Shown here: positions 55,749 through 63,994 of the stretch, piece by piece
Position numbering within the stretch: position 1 is the stretch's first letter
Layout of the letters: every line of letters starts with the position of its first letter
Assembly: GCF_016862975.1 (NCBI RefSeq)
Contig: NZ_BONZ01000076.1
Location: forward strand, 52,020-116,019
Direction of reading: 5' to 3'
DNA length: 64,000 nucleotides
DNA from: Rugosimonospora africana
Lineage (GTDB): Bacteria > Actinomycetota > Actinomycetes > Mycobacteriales > Micromonosporaceae
Notes under the pieces: generated by a model
The model's database searches: none
Told to the model about the DNA's origin: nothing
Seen by the model: only the letters and a program-made list of their open reading frames with translations
Program-made: the position numbers and the translations under genes

Positions 55749-56473
55749 CAGTGCTCCTCGTCCTCGAACACGGCAGCCTGTGGGCCGCGCAGCACGATGT
55801 CGAACCGGTACCCCAGCGCCCACTCGGGGACCGTGCTGCCCAGGTCGAAGTCGCAGATCATCCGCTGGCGGGCAGCCTCGTCGCGGACCGAGTTGAAGAT
55901 GGGGTCCTGGCCGAACAGCGGGTCGCCCGGGAAGTACATCTGGGTGACCAGTCGCTGGGTGAACGCCTGACCGAACAGCGAGAAGTGGATGTGGGCCGGA
56001 CGCCACGCGTTGCTGTGGTTGCGCCACGGGTACGCGCCGGGCTTGATGGTGATGAACCTGTAGTTGCCCTGGCTGTCGGTCACGCACCGGCCGCCGCCGT
56101 CGAAGTTCGGATCCAGCGGCGCGTCGTGCTGGTCGCCCTCGTGCCGGTACCGGCCGGCGGCGTTGGCCTGCCACAGCTCGACGAGCGTGTCGGGTACCGG
56201 GCGGCCGTTGCCGTCCAGGATCCGGCCGTGCAGCACGATGCGCTCGCCCAGCGGCTCGCCCGCGTGCTGGCGGGTCAGGTCCGCGTCCAGCTCGCCGACC
56301 CGGTCGTGGCCGAACACCGGCCCGGTGACCTCGGTCAGCCCCTGCGGCAGCGGTCGCAGCGGCCGGTGCGGGGTACGCAGCCGGGTCGAGTGGTAGCCCG
56401 CGAAACCCGGTTCCGGATGGGAGCCGTGGTCGGGCGGGTAGTACGGAAGCCGGAGGTCGGTCGCGTCTGGCAT
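55748..56473 (-). CDS. pcaH: Protocatechuate 3,4-dioxygenase beta subunit
   Basis: 241 residues. The iron-binding subunit: the two Tyr and two His ligands fall in the GRYRH-type and NYRF to HIHFSLFG region (RPAHIHFSLFG). N-terminal PPDHGSHPEPGFAGYHSTRLR and LPQGLTEVTGPVFG are beta-subunit hallmarks; WQANAAGRYRHEGDQHDAPLDPNFDGGGR is also conserved (key part WQANAAGRYRHEGDQ). Start ATG at 56473, two bases after the pcaJ stop, consistent with a single operon. Confidence 0.95.
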   Translation of the reverse strand: MPDATDLRLPYYPPDHGSHPEPGFAGYHSTRLRTPHRPLRPLPQGLTEVTGPVFGHDRVGELDADLTRQHAGEPLGERIVLHGRILDGNGRPVPDTLVELWQANAAGRYRHEGDQHDAPLDPNFDGGGRCVTDSQGNYRFITIKPGAYPWRNHSNAWRPAHIHFSLFGQAFTQRLVTQMYFPGDPLFGQDPIFNSVRDEAARQRMICDFDLGSTVPEWALGYRFDIVLRGPQAAVFEDEEH

Positions 56474-56475
56474 GG

Positions 56476-57246
56476 CTACTCCTGCTGTTCGGTCTGTTGC
56501 CGGAGCCGGCGCAGGGCGGCCAACTCCGACGGGGTGGGCGGATCGGTCTGCCGCAACGACTCGGCGACCCGTACCGGCCAGCCGGTGCGGGCGCGTACCT
56601 CATCGATGCCGACGCCGGGATGCAGTGCCGTGACAACGAGCTCACAGGTTTCCGGGTCCGGCTGCAGCACACCGAGATCGGTGATGACGGTCCGCGGGCC
56701 GCCGCCGCGCAGCCCCAACCGCTCCCGGTCGCCCTTGCCGCGCCCGAAGCCGACCGAGGTGACGAAGTCGACCCGCTCGACGAAGGCGCGGGTGGACTGC
56801 CGTACCACGACGATGACCTCCCGGCAGTTCGCCGCGATCTCCGGCGCCCCACCCGCGCCGGGCAGCCGGACCTTCGGCCGGCGGTAGTCGTCACCGATGA
56901 CGGTGGTGTTCACGTTGGCGTACCTGTCGATCTGGGCGGCGCCGAGGAACCCGATGTCGATGCGGCCGGGCTGGAGCCAGTAGTTGAACACCTCCGGCAC
57001 GCTGATCACCGCGTCCGCGGTGTCGGCGAGGATTCCGTCCCCAATGGACAGTGGAAGGCGGTCCGGCTTGGCGCCCAGGGTTCCGGACTCGTACACCAGC
57101 ACAAGTCCGGGCGCGTGGGTGCGCCGGGCCAGGTTTGCCGCGGTACTGGGCAGTCCGATGCCGACGAAGCAGACGTCGCCGTCGCGCAGCGCACGGGCCG
57201 CGGCGACCGTCATCATCTCGTCGGAGCTCCACGCTTGAGGGCTCAC
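56476..57246 (-). CDS. pcaJ: 3-oxoadipate CoA-transferase, beta subunit
   Basis: 256 residues. It transfers CoA from succinyl-CoA to beta-ketoadipate together with PcaI. The catalytic Glu sits in VLVYESGTLG; the core CFVGIGLPSTAANLARR and GFLGAAQIDRYANVNTT match CoA-transferase subunit B. GTG 57246 is chosen because it overlaps the pcaI stop (GTGA). The longer open frame upstream lies inside pcaI. Some actinobacterial homologues act on other 3-oxoacids, but pca context makes 3-oxoadipate likely. Confidence 0.92.
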   Translation of the reverse strand: MSPQAWSSDEMMTVAAARALRDGDVCFVGIGLPSTAANLARRTHAPGLVLVYESGTLGAKPDRLPLSIGDGILADTADAVISVPEVFNYWLQPGRIDIGFLGAAQIDRYANVNTTVIGDDYRRPKVRLPGAGGAPEIAANCREVIVVVRQSTRAFVERVDFVTSVGFGRGKGDRERLGLRGGGPRTVITDLGVLQPDPETCELVVTALHPGVGIDEVRARTGWPVRVAESLRQTDPPTPSELAALRRLRQQTEQQE

Positions 57247-58070
57247 GCCCGCACCTCGCCCGGCGCCGGGTTGAAGATGTGGTTGTCCAGCCATCGGTTG
57301 AACTCCTCGCGGTCCCGGCCGATCTCGTCCCATGCCCGGTAATAGTCGTTGTCCCGTACCGAATATCCCTGGGCGTACGACGGGTGGGCGCCGCCGGGCG
57401 CGACCGCGACGTAGTCGACCGCCCAGGTCGGCAGCACGATCGCGCCGGGGCGAGGATCGAGTTCGTCGACGATCTCCTCGACGGTCACCAGTGACCGCGA
57501 GGCGCACAGCACGGCCTCCTTCTGCACCCCGGTGATGCCCCAGAGCTGAACATTGCCCTGCCGGTCGGCCCGCTGGGCGTGGATGACGGCGGCGTCCAGC
57601 TTCAGGGCCGGTACCGCGGTCAGCACCTCGCCGGTGAACGGGCAGGTGATCGGCGCGATGTTGGACGTCTGGCCGGGCAGGTCGGTGCCGACGTACCCGC
57701 GCATCACCGCGAACGGAAGCCCGGACGCGCCGGCCACGTACCGGTTGGCCATGCCCGCGTGGCTGTGCTCTTCGAGTTCCAGGTGAACCGGCCAGTCGTT
57801 GGAGACCGCGTCACGGAACCGGTGCAGCGAACCGACTCCGGGGTTGCCGCCCCAGGAGAAGACCAGGCGGGTGGCGCAGCCGGCCCCGATGAGCTGGTCG
57901 TAGATGAGGTCCGGGGTCATCCGGACCAGGGTCAGTCCGCGGCGGCGCTGCCGGATCACCTCGTGCCCGGCGGCGAACGGGATCAGATGGGTGAAGCCCT
58001 CGAACGCGACCGTATCCCCGTCGTGAACAACCTCGGAGACCGCCTGGGCGAGCGAGGCTATTCGGGCCAT
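57243..58070 (-). CDS. pcaI: 3-oxoadipate CoA-transferase, alpha subunit
   Basis: 275 residues. Subunit A of the family, with the SLAQAVSEVVHDGDTVAFEGF opening and the FSWGGNPGVGSLHRFRDAV motif. It is the first gene of the minus-strand pca operon (pcaI-J-H-G-B-D-C). Its ATG at 58070 is followed upstream by a 300-bp divergent region with repeats and a candidate IclR-type operator shared with pcaF. Confidence 0.92.
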   Translation of the reverse strand: MARIASLAQAVSEVVHDGDTVAFEGFTHLIPFAAGHEVIRQRRRGLTLVRMTPDLIYDQLIGAGCATRLVFSWGGNPGVGSLHRFRDAVSNDWPVHLELEEHSHAGMANRYVAGASGLPFAVMRGYVGTDLPGQTSNIAPITCPFTGEVLTAVPALKLDAAVIHAQRADRQGNVQLWGITGVQKEAVLCASRSLVTVEEIVDELDPRPGAIVLPTWAVDYVAVAPGGAHPSYAQGYSVRDNDYYRAWDEIGRDREEFNRWLDNHIFNPAPGEVRA

Positions 58071-58092
58071 TGTCCCTCCGCTTCCAGAACGT

Positions 58093-58207
58093 GTTCGCTC
58101 CGCTCTCAGGGCGCTCGCCTACCTTCGACGACGTTCGCCCCGTTTCCGAGGCGCCCACCGCCCTTCGGCGTTCGCCCTGTTTCGAGGCGCCCACCGCCTT
58201 CGGCGGC
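58093..58207. repeat. About 38-bp tandem repeat in the pca divergent region
   Basis: Units start with GTTCGC at 58093, 58133 and 58170, and a final GTTCGC at 58208 begins the palindrome. Units two and three differ by one substitution and two single-base indels; unit one is more diverged. No open frame of interest covers it. Confidence 0.85.
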
Positions 58208-58222
58208 GTTCGCATTGCGAAC
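58208..58222. promoter_or_regulatory. Perfect 15-bp palindrome, candidate pca regulator site
   Basis: GTTCGC-ATT-GCGAAC is a perfect 6-3-6 inverted repeat between pcaI and pcaF, of the size and shape used by IclR-family regulators of aromatic catabolism. A looser dyad TGTCGAACGACA follows at 58234-58245. No regulator gene is present in the window. Confidence 0.5.
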
Positions 58223-58371
58223 ACAAATCCGTATGTCGAACGACACTATCGAGCGCGGAGGGGACCGGTCAACGACGCACTTATCACATTCAAACCGGAG
58301 CCACCCCGCCAGTACGCTGGACTTTCCAGCCGGTGGTCGCCGGCCGCTGTGAATGATCCTGGAGCCTTGCC

Positions 58372-59589
58372 GTGACTGAAGCATTCCTCGTCGATGGTGT
58401 CCGCACTCCGCAGGGTCGGTACGGAGGTGCGCTGTCCACGGTACGGCCGGACGACCTCGCCGCTCTCGTCGTGGGTGAGGTGGTGCGCCGCAGCGGCGCA
58501 CCGGCAGACGCGATCGACGAGGTGATCCTCGGGGCGGCCAATCAGGCCGGCGAGGACAACCGGAACGTGGCGCGGATGGCCGTGCTGCTGGCCGGGCTGC
58601 CGGAGACCGTGCCGGGCTTCACCGTCAACCGGCTGTGTGCCAGCGGGCTGACCGCGGTCGCGACGGCCGCGCAGATGGTCCGGTCCGGCGAGGCCGACCT
58701 GGTGGTGGCCGGCGGGGTCGAGTCGATGACCCGGGCGCCCTGGGTGATGGCCAAGCCGGGCACCCCGTGGGCCCGCCCCGGCGAGGTGCACGACACCTCG
58801 CTCGGCTGGCGCTTCACCAACCCCCGCTTCGCCGCCGCCGACGCCGCGGTACCGGCCGACTCGGGCCCGGAGACGATGAAGCTGACCCTGTCGATGGGGG
58901 AGACCGCCGAAGAGGTCGCCGTACTCGACGGGATCACCCGTGCCGACTCGGACGCGTTCGCGCTGCGCAGTCACCAGCGTGCGGTCGCGGCCGCCGACGC
59001 GGGTCACTTCAGCGGCGAGATCGTGCCGGTACCCGTGAAGGACACGACGGTCAGCGTCGACGAGGGCCCGCGGCGCGACACGACGCTGGAGAAGCTGGGC
59101 AAGCTGCGTCCGGTGTTCCGCGCCGGAGGCGTGGTCACGGCGGGCTCGTCCTCGCCGCTGTCCGACGGTGCCGCGGCCATCCTGGTGGCCAGCGAGCGCG
59201 CCGTACAGCGTTACGGCCTGCGTGCCCGGGGCCGGGTGGTCGCGTCGGCCAGCGCCGGCGTGGCGCCCAACCTGATGGGCCTCGGTCCGGTACCGGCCAC
59301 CGAGAAGGTGCTGGCCCGGGCCGGGTGGCAGGTGGCAGACCTGGAGACGGTGGAGCTGAACGAGGCGTTCGCCGCGCAGAGCCTGGCGGTGATCCGGCGG
59401 CTGAAGCTGGACGAGGACCGGGTCAACGCCGACGGCGGTGCGATCGCGCTCGGGCACCCGCTCGGCTGCTCCGGCGCTCGCCTGATGGTGACGCTGTTGG
59501 GCCGGATGGAGCGGGGCGACGTCCGGCGCGGCCTGGCGACGCTGTGCGTGGGGGTGGGTCAGGGGGCCGCGCTGCTGGTCGAGCGCTGA
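58372..59589 (+). CDS. pcaF: Beta-ketoadipyl-CoA thiolase
   Basis: 405 residues. It cleaves beta-ketoadipyl-CoA into succinyl-CoA and acetyl-CoA. The acyl-enzyme Cys is in VNRLCASGLTAVATAAQ, the catalytic His in GGAIALGHPLGCSGARL with the second Cys in TLCVGVGQGAALL. The pca context favours PcaF over acetyl-CoA acetyltransferase or FadA, and NEAFAAQSLAVIR fits both. GTG 58372 has GGAG seven bases upstream. TACGCT at 58313-58318 is a plausible -10. Confidence 0.93.
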   Translation: MTEAFLVDGVRTPQGRYGGALSTVRPDDLAALVVGEVVRRSGAPADAIDEVILGAANQAGEDNRNVARMAVLLAGLPETVPGFTVNRLCASGLTAVATAAQMVRSGEADLVVAGGVESMTRAPWVMAKPGTPWARPGEVHDTSLGWRFTNPRFAAADAAVPADSGPETMKLTLSMGETAEEVAVLDGITRADSDAFALRSHQRAVAAADAGHFSGEIVPVPVKDTTVSVDEGPRRDTTLEKLGKLRPVFRAGGVVTAGSSSPLSDGAAAILVASERAVQRYGLRARGRVVASASAGVAPNLMGLGPVPATEKVLARAGWQVADLETVELNEAFAAQSLAVIRRLKLDEDRVNADGGAIALGHPLGCSGARLMVTLLGRMERGDVRRGLATLCVGVGQGAALLVER

Positions 59590-59613
59590 CCCAGATCCGC
59601 CTTCTTTCTCACC

Positions 59614-59642
59614 GGCCGATCGGCGTTTAACGCCGGTCGGCC
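59614..59642 (+). terminator. Hairpin terminator after pcaF
   Basis: GGCCGATCGGCG (59614-59625) pairs with CGCCGGTCGGCC (59631-59642), one G-T wobble, with a TTTAA loop, followed by a pyrimidine-rich stretch. It lies 25 bp after the pcaF stop. Confidence 0.8.
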
Positions 59643-59816
59643 GGCTTCTTTCCGGCCGGTCCCCGGCGCGAACCGGCGGCACCTTCCGGTTCACCTCACA
59701 CAGGCGATGAGACATCACCCCGCCTTCCCGAAACATGGCCCAGGAGCGGTAGCCGGGCGTGCGATGACGCCCCCATCCGGGCATCGCCCGCGCGGACTAT
59801 CCAGCGAGGGGGAGAC

Positions 59817-60020
59817 ATGAGCAGGGACTTCAGCCGCGGCAAGAGCGGCACCCATGGTCGCAACCGGCCGTCCGCAGCGCTGGAAGACACCGACCCGATG
59901 ACCCGGGAAGACATCCTGGAGGCATTTGGCCCCGAGACGTCGAGTGCGAGCGCGGGGCACCGGCCCGACCGGACTCCACCGGATCCAGATCTGAGTGACG
60001 ATCCGCGGCCACCGTCCTGA
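59817..60020 (+). CDS. Small hydrophilic protein, unknown
   Basis: 67 residues, rich in Arg, Asp, Pro and Ser and without hydrophobic core, so probably unstructured. GGGGGAG precedes the ATG at a good distance, and the DUF2267 gene follows 23 bp downstream on the same strand. The segment PMTREDILEAFGPE is the only ordered-looking helix. No family recognised. Confidence 0.6.
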   Translation: MSRDFSRGKSGTHGRNRPSAALEDTDPMTREDILEAFGPETSSASAGHRPDRTPPDPDLSDDPRPPS

Positions 60021-60043
60021 GTCATCGACCCTGAGAGGCAGAC

Positions 60044-60433
60044 ATGCAATACGACCAGTTTCTCGCCCAGGTTCGGGACCGCGGCGAGTACGCAGACCGG
60101 CACGAGGCTGAGTTCACCACGCTGGTGGTGCTGCGGATCCTCGCCGGCCGGCTCACCGGGCAGGAGGCCGACGACCTCGCCGCTCAGCTACCCGAGGAGG
60201 TGGCCGGAATCCTGACCGGCTTCTCGGGCGAACCGGAGACGTTCAACGTGCACGAGTTCCTGCGCCGGATCGCCGAGGTGACCGGGGCCAGCCAGCGTAC
60301 GGCGCAGTGGGACGCGAGTGCGGTGCTGAGCACGGTGGCCGACGCGGTCAGCGGCGGTGAGGTCAACGACGTACTCACCCAGCTTCCGTCCGGGTACGCG
60401 GTGCTGTTCGGCCAGTCCGCGATCAGCGGCTAG
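60044..60433 (+). CDS. DUF2267 domain protein
   Basis: 129 residues, all-helical pattern of DUF2267: YDQFLAQVRDRGEYADRHEAE, VLRILAGRLTGQEADDLAAQLPEEV and a second half-repeat ending DVLTQLPSGYAVLFG. Such proteins are common beside stress-response genes in actinobacteria, but their activity is unknown. GAGAGG lies upstream of the ATG. Possibly co-transcribed with the small gene before it. Confidence 0.88.
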   Translation: MQYDQFLAQVRDRGEYADRHEAEFTTLVVLRILAGRLTGQEADDLAAQLPEEVAGILTGFSGEPETFNVHEFLRRIAEVTGASQRTAQWDASAVLSTVADAVSGGEVNDVLTQLPSGYAVLFGQSAISG

Positions 60434-60461
60434 CGGCCGGTGTATCCCGGGCCGTTCGAGT

Positions 60462-61679
60462 TCAGCGCAGGATTCCGGTATGGCCCAGCGAGTACCGGCC
60501 CGGCTGTGGCCACACGCACAGTCCGTGCGGTTCCGAGCCAACCGGGATCTTCGCGATCAGGTGGCCGTCGTCGGTGCTCAGCGCGTAAACCACCGAGTTG
60601 TACCGGCCGGACAGCCACAGCACGGTGCCGTCGGGGGACAGGCCGCCCATGTCCGGGCTGCCCCCGCCGGGGATCTGCCACTTCGCCGTCAGCTTGCCGG
60701 TCGCGAAGTCCAGTACCGAGACGGAGCCCTCGCCCCGGTTGGTGATGTACATCTTGGTGGAGTCCCGGCTGATGTACAGGCCGTGCGCTCCCTGACCGGT
60801 GGGCAGGAAGGTCGGCTTGCCGAACGTGTCACCGTCCAGCACCCACAGGCCGCTGGACTGCATGTCCGCGACGTACCAGGTCTTTCCGTCCGGGGATACC
60901 TTCACGTCCTGCGGCATCGGGTTCTCGCCCGGGAGGCGCTGCTGACCGATGATCTTCTGGTTGGCCACATCCACCTTGAGCAGCTCGCCGGAGAACTCGC
61001 AGCTCGCGATCAGGTACCGGCCGTCGGCGGAGAAGTCGGCGTGGTTCACCCCGTCGCAGGTCACGTCGATCGTCTTGACCGGAGCCATGGTGTGCGGGTC
61101 GCGGAACACGATCTGGTGCGCCGCCTCGGCCATCACCACCGCGTACTTGCCGTCCGGGGTGAAGTAGAGGTTGTACGGGTCGTCGACCGGCACCGGGTCG
61201 CCGAACTTGCCGGTGGCCGGGTCGATGGGGGTCACGGCGTTGCCCTGGTCGCTGTTGACCCACAGGGTACGCAGGTCCCAGGACGGCACCACGTGCTCCG
61301 GGCTGTGCGGCACGCGTACGGTGTCGATCACCTTGTACGTGGTCGGGTCGATCACGGACACCGTGTCGCTGCCGTTGTTGGGTACGTAGACCCGGAACGG
61401 GTCGTTCTTGACCGCGTCGGACAGGTTGCCGGGCCGGTCCGCCGCGTACAGGTCGTTCGGGTCCAGCAGCGGCGGCATGCCCGGCAACGGCGCCCCGACG
61501 GCGGTGTTGGTGCCCGCGGTCTCCACCGGATGGGGTGATCCCCGGGTGGGCATCGGCATGTCCGGCATCCGGTGCTGTGCCTGCGGTGTGGCGCTCCGGT
61601 CGGTACAGGCGGCGGCGAGGACCAGGCTGGTGCCGAGCGCGACGGCGCCGAACTTCAGGTATCGGGAGCTGCGATTCAT
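60462..61679 (-). CDS. YncE-like beta-propeller lipoprotein
   Basis: 405 residues. The N-terminus (RYLKFGAVALGTSLVLAAAC) is a lipoprotein signal with Cys at residue 25 as probable lipidation site, although the -3 residue is Ala rather than the usual Leu. The rest is a seven-bladed propeller of repeated units such as VYVPNNGSDTVSVIDPTTYKV and MYITNRGEGSVSVLDFATGK, as in the YncE/SMP-30-like surface-layer family. It is therefore probably exported and membrane-anchored, with an unknown ligand. The ATG overlaps the deacetylase stop by four bases, so the two are translated together. Confidence 0.9.
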   Translation of the reverse strand: MNRSSRYLKFGAVALGTSLVLAAACTDRSATPQAQHRMPDMPMPTRGSPHPVETAGTNTAVGAPLPGMPPLLDPNDLYAADRPGNLSDAVKNDPFRVYVPNNGSDTVSVIDPTTYKVIDTVRVPHSPEHVVPSWDLRTLWVNSDQGNAVTPIDPATGKFGDPVPVDDPYNLYFTPDGKYAVVMAEAAHQIVFRDPHTMAPVKTIDVTCDGVNHADFSADGRYLIASCEFSGELLKVDVANQKIIGQQRLPGENPMPQDVKVSPDGKTWYVADMQSSGLWVLDGDTFGKPTFLPTGQGAHGLYISRDSTKMYITNRGEGSVSVLDFATGKLTAKWQIPGGGSPDMGGLSPDGTVLWLSGRYNSVVYALSTDDGHLIAKIPVGSEPHGLCVWPQPGRYSLGHTGILR

Positions 61680-62557
61680 GGGCCTACCAGTTCGGTCATC
61701 GTCACCGGTCGCAACTTCAGCTGCCGGAGCCGTTCGAGGATCGCGGGGATCGCGGCCACTGTGCCGTCGTGGCCGCAGTGCATGCTGACGATCGACCCGC
61801 CCCGTACCGAGTCCGACACGGTACGGGCGACCGCCTCCGCTCCGGGATCCGTGTTGTCCAGCGAGTCGAGGTCATAGGACAGGCAGGTGGCGTACCCGGC
61901 CCGGGCGGCCTGGGCCCGGATGGTCGCCGTGGAGTACTGCGTCATCGACGGGCGGAACCAGGTACCGATGGATCCGGTCAGTCGTTTCAGCACGGTCGCG
62001 CACGCGTCGATCTCGGCGAACGCCTCGTCCGCGCTCATGCTCGCCAGGTCGCCGTGGTTCTGGGTGTGGTTGCCCAGCTCATGGCCGCCGTCGAGGATCC
62101 GCCTCGCGGTCTCCGGCGTATCCGCGAGCCAACTGCCCACGGCCAGTACGGTGGCCCGGGCGCCGCCCCGCTCCAGCTCCCCGAGCAGTGCCCGGACCTG
62201 TGCCGGATCGCCCTGGCCGTGAAACGTCAGCGCAATGGCCGAACGGTCCCGGGGCCCATTGGTGATCTCGGGCGGCAGGGTGGGCAAGCCACTCGCCCGC
62301 GGCGCACTCGTCTGCGGCCCACTCGCACGCGGGGCGGGCTCCGCCGACGGACGCGGCCGGGACTTCGAGCCGGACGCGCCCTCGGGTCTGGTCGTGGTCG
62401 CGCCGTCGACGGACGCGAGACGGTTGTGCCCGTGCGGCTCGCACCCGGTCACCGAGGCCGCGGCGAGAGCGAGTACCGCCGCCCTGAGCGCGCCGCGACG
62501 GTCGAGCGAGGCTGCCGGATCCGGTGGTTGGGGCGGCGAAGCCTCGTCCTGTCGCAC
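61676..62557 (-). CDS. Polysaccharide deacetylase (NodB fold) lipoprotein with altered motif 1
   Basis: 293 residues. Signal: LDRRGALRAAVLALAAASVTGC, a twin-arginine-like motif plus lipobox VTGC. After a Pro/Ser-rich linker comes the NodB domain. Motif 2 is normal (ELGNHTQNH, HxxxH metal site), motif 3 WFRPSM is normal, but motif 1 reads IALTFHGQGD where active enzymes have TFDDG, so the catalytic and metal-binding Asp pair is changed. Either the activity is atypical or it is a binding pseudo-enzyme. GTG 62557 is preceded by GGGGGA. First gene of a two-gene unit with the beta-propeller lipoprotein. Confidence 0.87.
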   Translation of the reverse strand: MRQDEASPPQPPDPAASLDRRGALRAAVLALAAASVTGCEPHGHNRLASVDGATTTRPEGASGSKSRPRPSAEPAPRASGPQTSAPRASGLPTLPPEITNGPRDRSAIALTFHGQGDPAQVRALLGELERGGARATVLAVGSWLADTPETARRILDGGHELGNHTQNHGDLASMSADEAFAEIDACATVLKRLTGSIGTWFRPSMTQYSTATIRAQAARAGYATCLSYDLDSLDNTDPGAEAVARTVSDSVRGGSIVSMHCGHDGTVAAIPAILERLRQLKLRPVTMTELVGP

Positions 62558-62702
62558 CGTGTCCCCCGGTCCCTGCCGTCGCGGTCGCGCGCGCGTCGGC
62601 GTGCGCGTTCGGCGGGGAGGGGGTGTCCGTGGCCGACCCGGGCCGTCGATGACCCGGTGACTTTACGTTACCGGTTGTCGCACCCGGTCGCGCCAAGCTC
62701 GC

Positions 62703-63638
62703 TCAGCTCACCGGCGTGTCGGCCGCCTCCGCGGTCAGCTCGTCGCGGGACAACACCCACAGCTCGCCGGGCAGCATCACGACACCGGACGGCTGGCCGT
62801 CTGGCCGGACCTCGTAGCGGCTGGGCGGCCCGGACGACTCCCAGAACGCCCCGACGATCGTGCCGGTCGCACCGGTGTGCGGGCCGCCGAGCATCCGTAC
62901 CCGGGTGCCGGGGGCGTGCCCGTCGTCGGCCACCACGAGCACCGCGTCCAGGATCTGCCGGGCACCGGTGAACGCGTCCCGGCCCGGGATCCGTACCGTG
63001 CCGTCGGCACCGATCAGGGAAGAGGCCAGTGCGGCGGAGGCCGCCTCGATCCGCGGGTACAGGTCACCCGGCGTACGGGTCGGGAGCGGGCCGCCGTCGA
63101 GCAGCCGCCGGGCGGCCCGGTCCAGCCCGGCGCAGGCGGTGTCGATCGCGGTCTCCTCGCCGAGCTCGGCCGCCCAGGCCAGCTCGCCCGCCGACGGTAC
63201 GAGGTCGGGCCGCTCGTGCGCGACCACCAGGTACAGCGACGCGACCGCGGTGCAGCGCCCGGCGCCGTGGTACAGCGAGCCGGCGCCGGAGCCGTCCTCC
63301 CCACGGGTGGGCGGGAACCGGTCGGTCAGGTGCCGGGCCCGGCCGTGAGGCAGGTCGGCGGCCAGCCGAGCGTCCTGTACGCGCTGAGCGAAATCACGGC
63401 GCCCCCGGCACTCGACGAGCCACCGTCGATGGTTGTCCGAACCGGCCGGATAGACCGTGCGACCGCGACTGGCCGGCATCCCGGCATACGGGTCGTTACC
63501 CGACGGGCGTTCGCCGGCCCCGGCGCCCAGCTGGCGCGCGGCGACCAGGTAGGACACGCCGGTACGGGCGGCCTGCGCCCGGATGGCGCGCTTGCGTGCC
63601 CGGTCCGGTGTCGGCTTGCGGCGAGGTTTGTCCACCAT
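62703..63638 (-). CDS. Unknown protein with basic N-terminal motif and KOW/SH3-like C-terminus
   Basis: 311 residues. Not recognised as a whole. Residues 1-45 (RKPTPDRARKRAIRAQAARTG and VSYLVAARQLGAG) match a short basic motif that heads many unrelated actinobacterial proteins. A middle domain with His/Cys-containing SLYHGAGRCTAVASLYLVV and helical ELAWAAELGEETAIDTACAGL follows. The C-terminal 70 residues (GTRVRMLGGPHTGATGTIVG, then RYEVRPDGQPSGVVMLPGEL) look like a KOW or SH3-like barrel. GGAGG lies before ATG 63638. Function cannot be assigned. Confidence 0.75.
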   Translation of the reverse strand: MVDKPRRKPTPDRARKRAIRAQAARTGVSYLVAARQLGAGAGERPSGNDPYAGMPASRGRTVYPAGSDNHRRWLVECRGRRDFAQRVQDARLAADLPHGRARHLTDRFPPTRGEDGSGAGSLYHGAGRCTAVASLYLVVAHERPDLVPSAGELAWAAELGEETAIDTACAGLDRAARRLLDGGPLPTRTPGDLYPRIEAASAALASSLIGADGTVRIPGRDAFTGARQILDAVLVVADDGHAPGTRVRMLGGPHTGATGTIVGAFWESSGPPSRYEVRPDGQPSGVVMLPGELWVLSRDELTAEAADTPVS

Positions 63639-63994
63639 TTCGTCCTCCGCGGGCCTACGCACCCGCTGATGGGAGGTTTCCGGGCAGCGCACTGCCCTGT
63701 CGCGATGATAGCCGCCGCTGCGGCCGGTCCGCCGCTTCACCGTGTCTGCTCCGAGCCTGGAGTGGCGACTCGCCACCAGCAGTGACCCCGGACCGGCGGG
63801 CCGCGTTGGCAGGGGGAAGTCGGTGCTGGGCCGGGGTAGCATCGGAACGGGCAGTGCGCCTGCCCGAGCCTTGTGCGTCGCCCACGCCGACCACTGACAG
63901 GCCAAGAGGCATCGACTCAGCGCTTCACTTCCGCCTGCGGCGTCGCGTGCGCCGGTGATGGGCGGTACGCGTGGGGTTCCCCCGGAGGTTGATC
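63639..63994. other. Intergenic region (356 bp), nothing firm identified
   Basis: Divergent gap between the unknown protein and the gene entering at the right edge. TAGCAT at 63837-63842 could be a plus-strand -10, but without a clear -35. No repeat or open frame with convincing coding character is seen. Confidence 0.4.

Noticed and set aside
55029..56894. 621-codon minus-strand frame covering pcaG and upstream sequence
   Set aside because: Only the last 239 codons match PcaG; the rest is an out-of-frame reading of pcaH and pcaJ.
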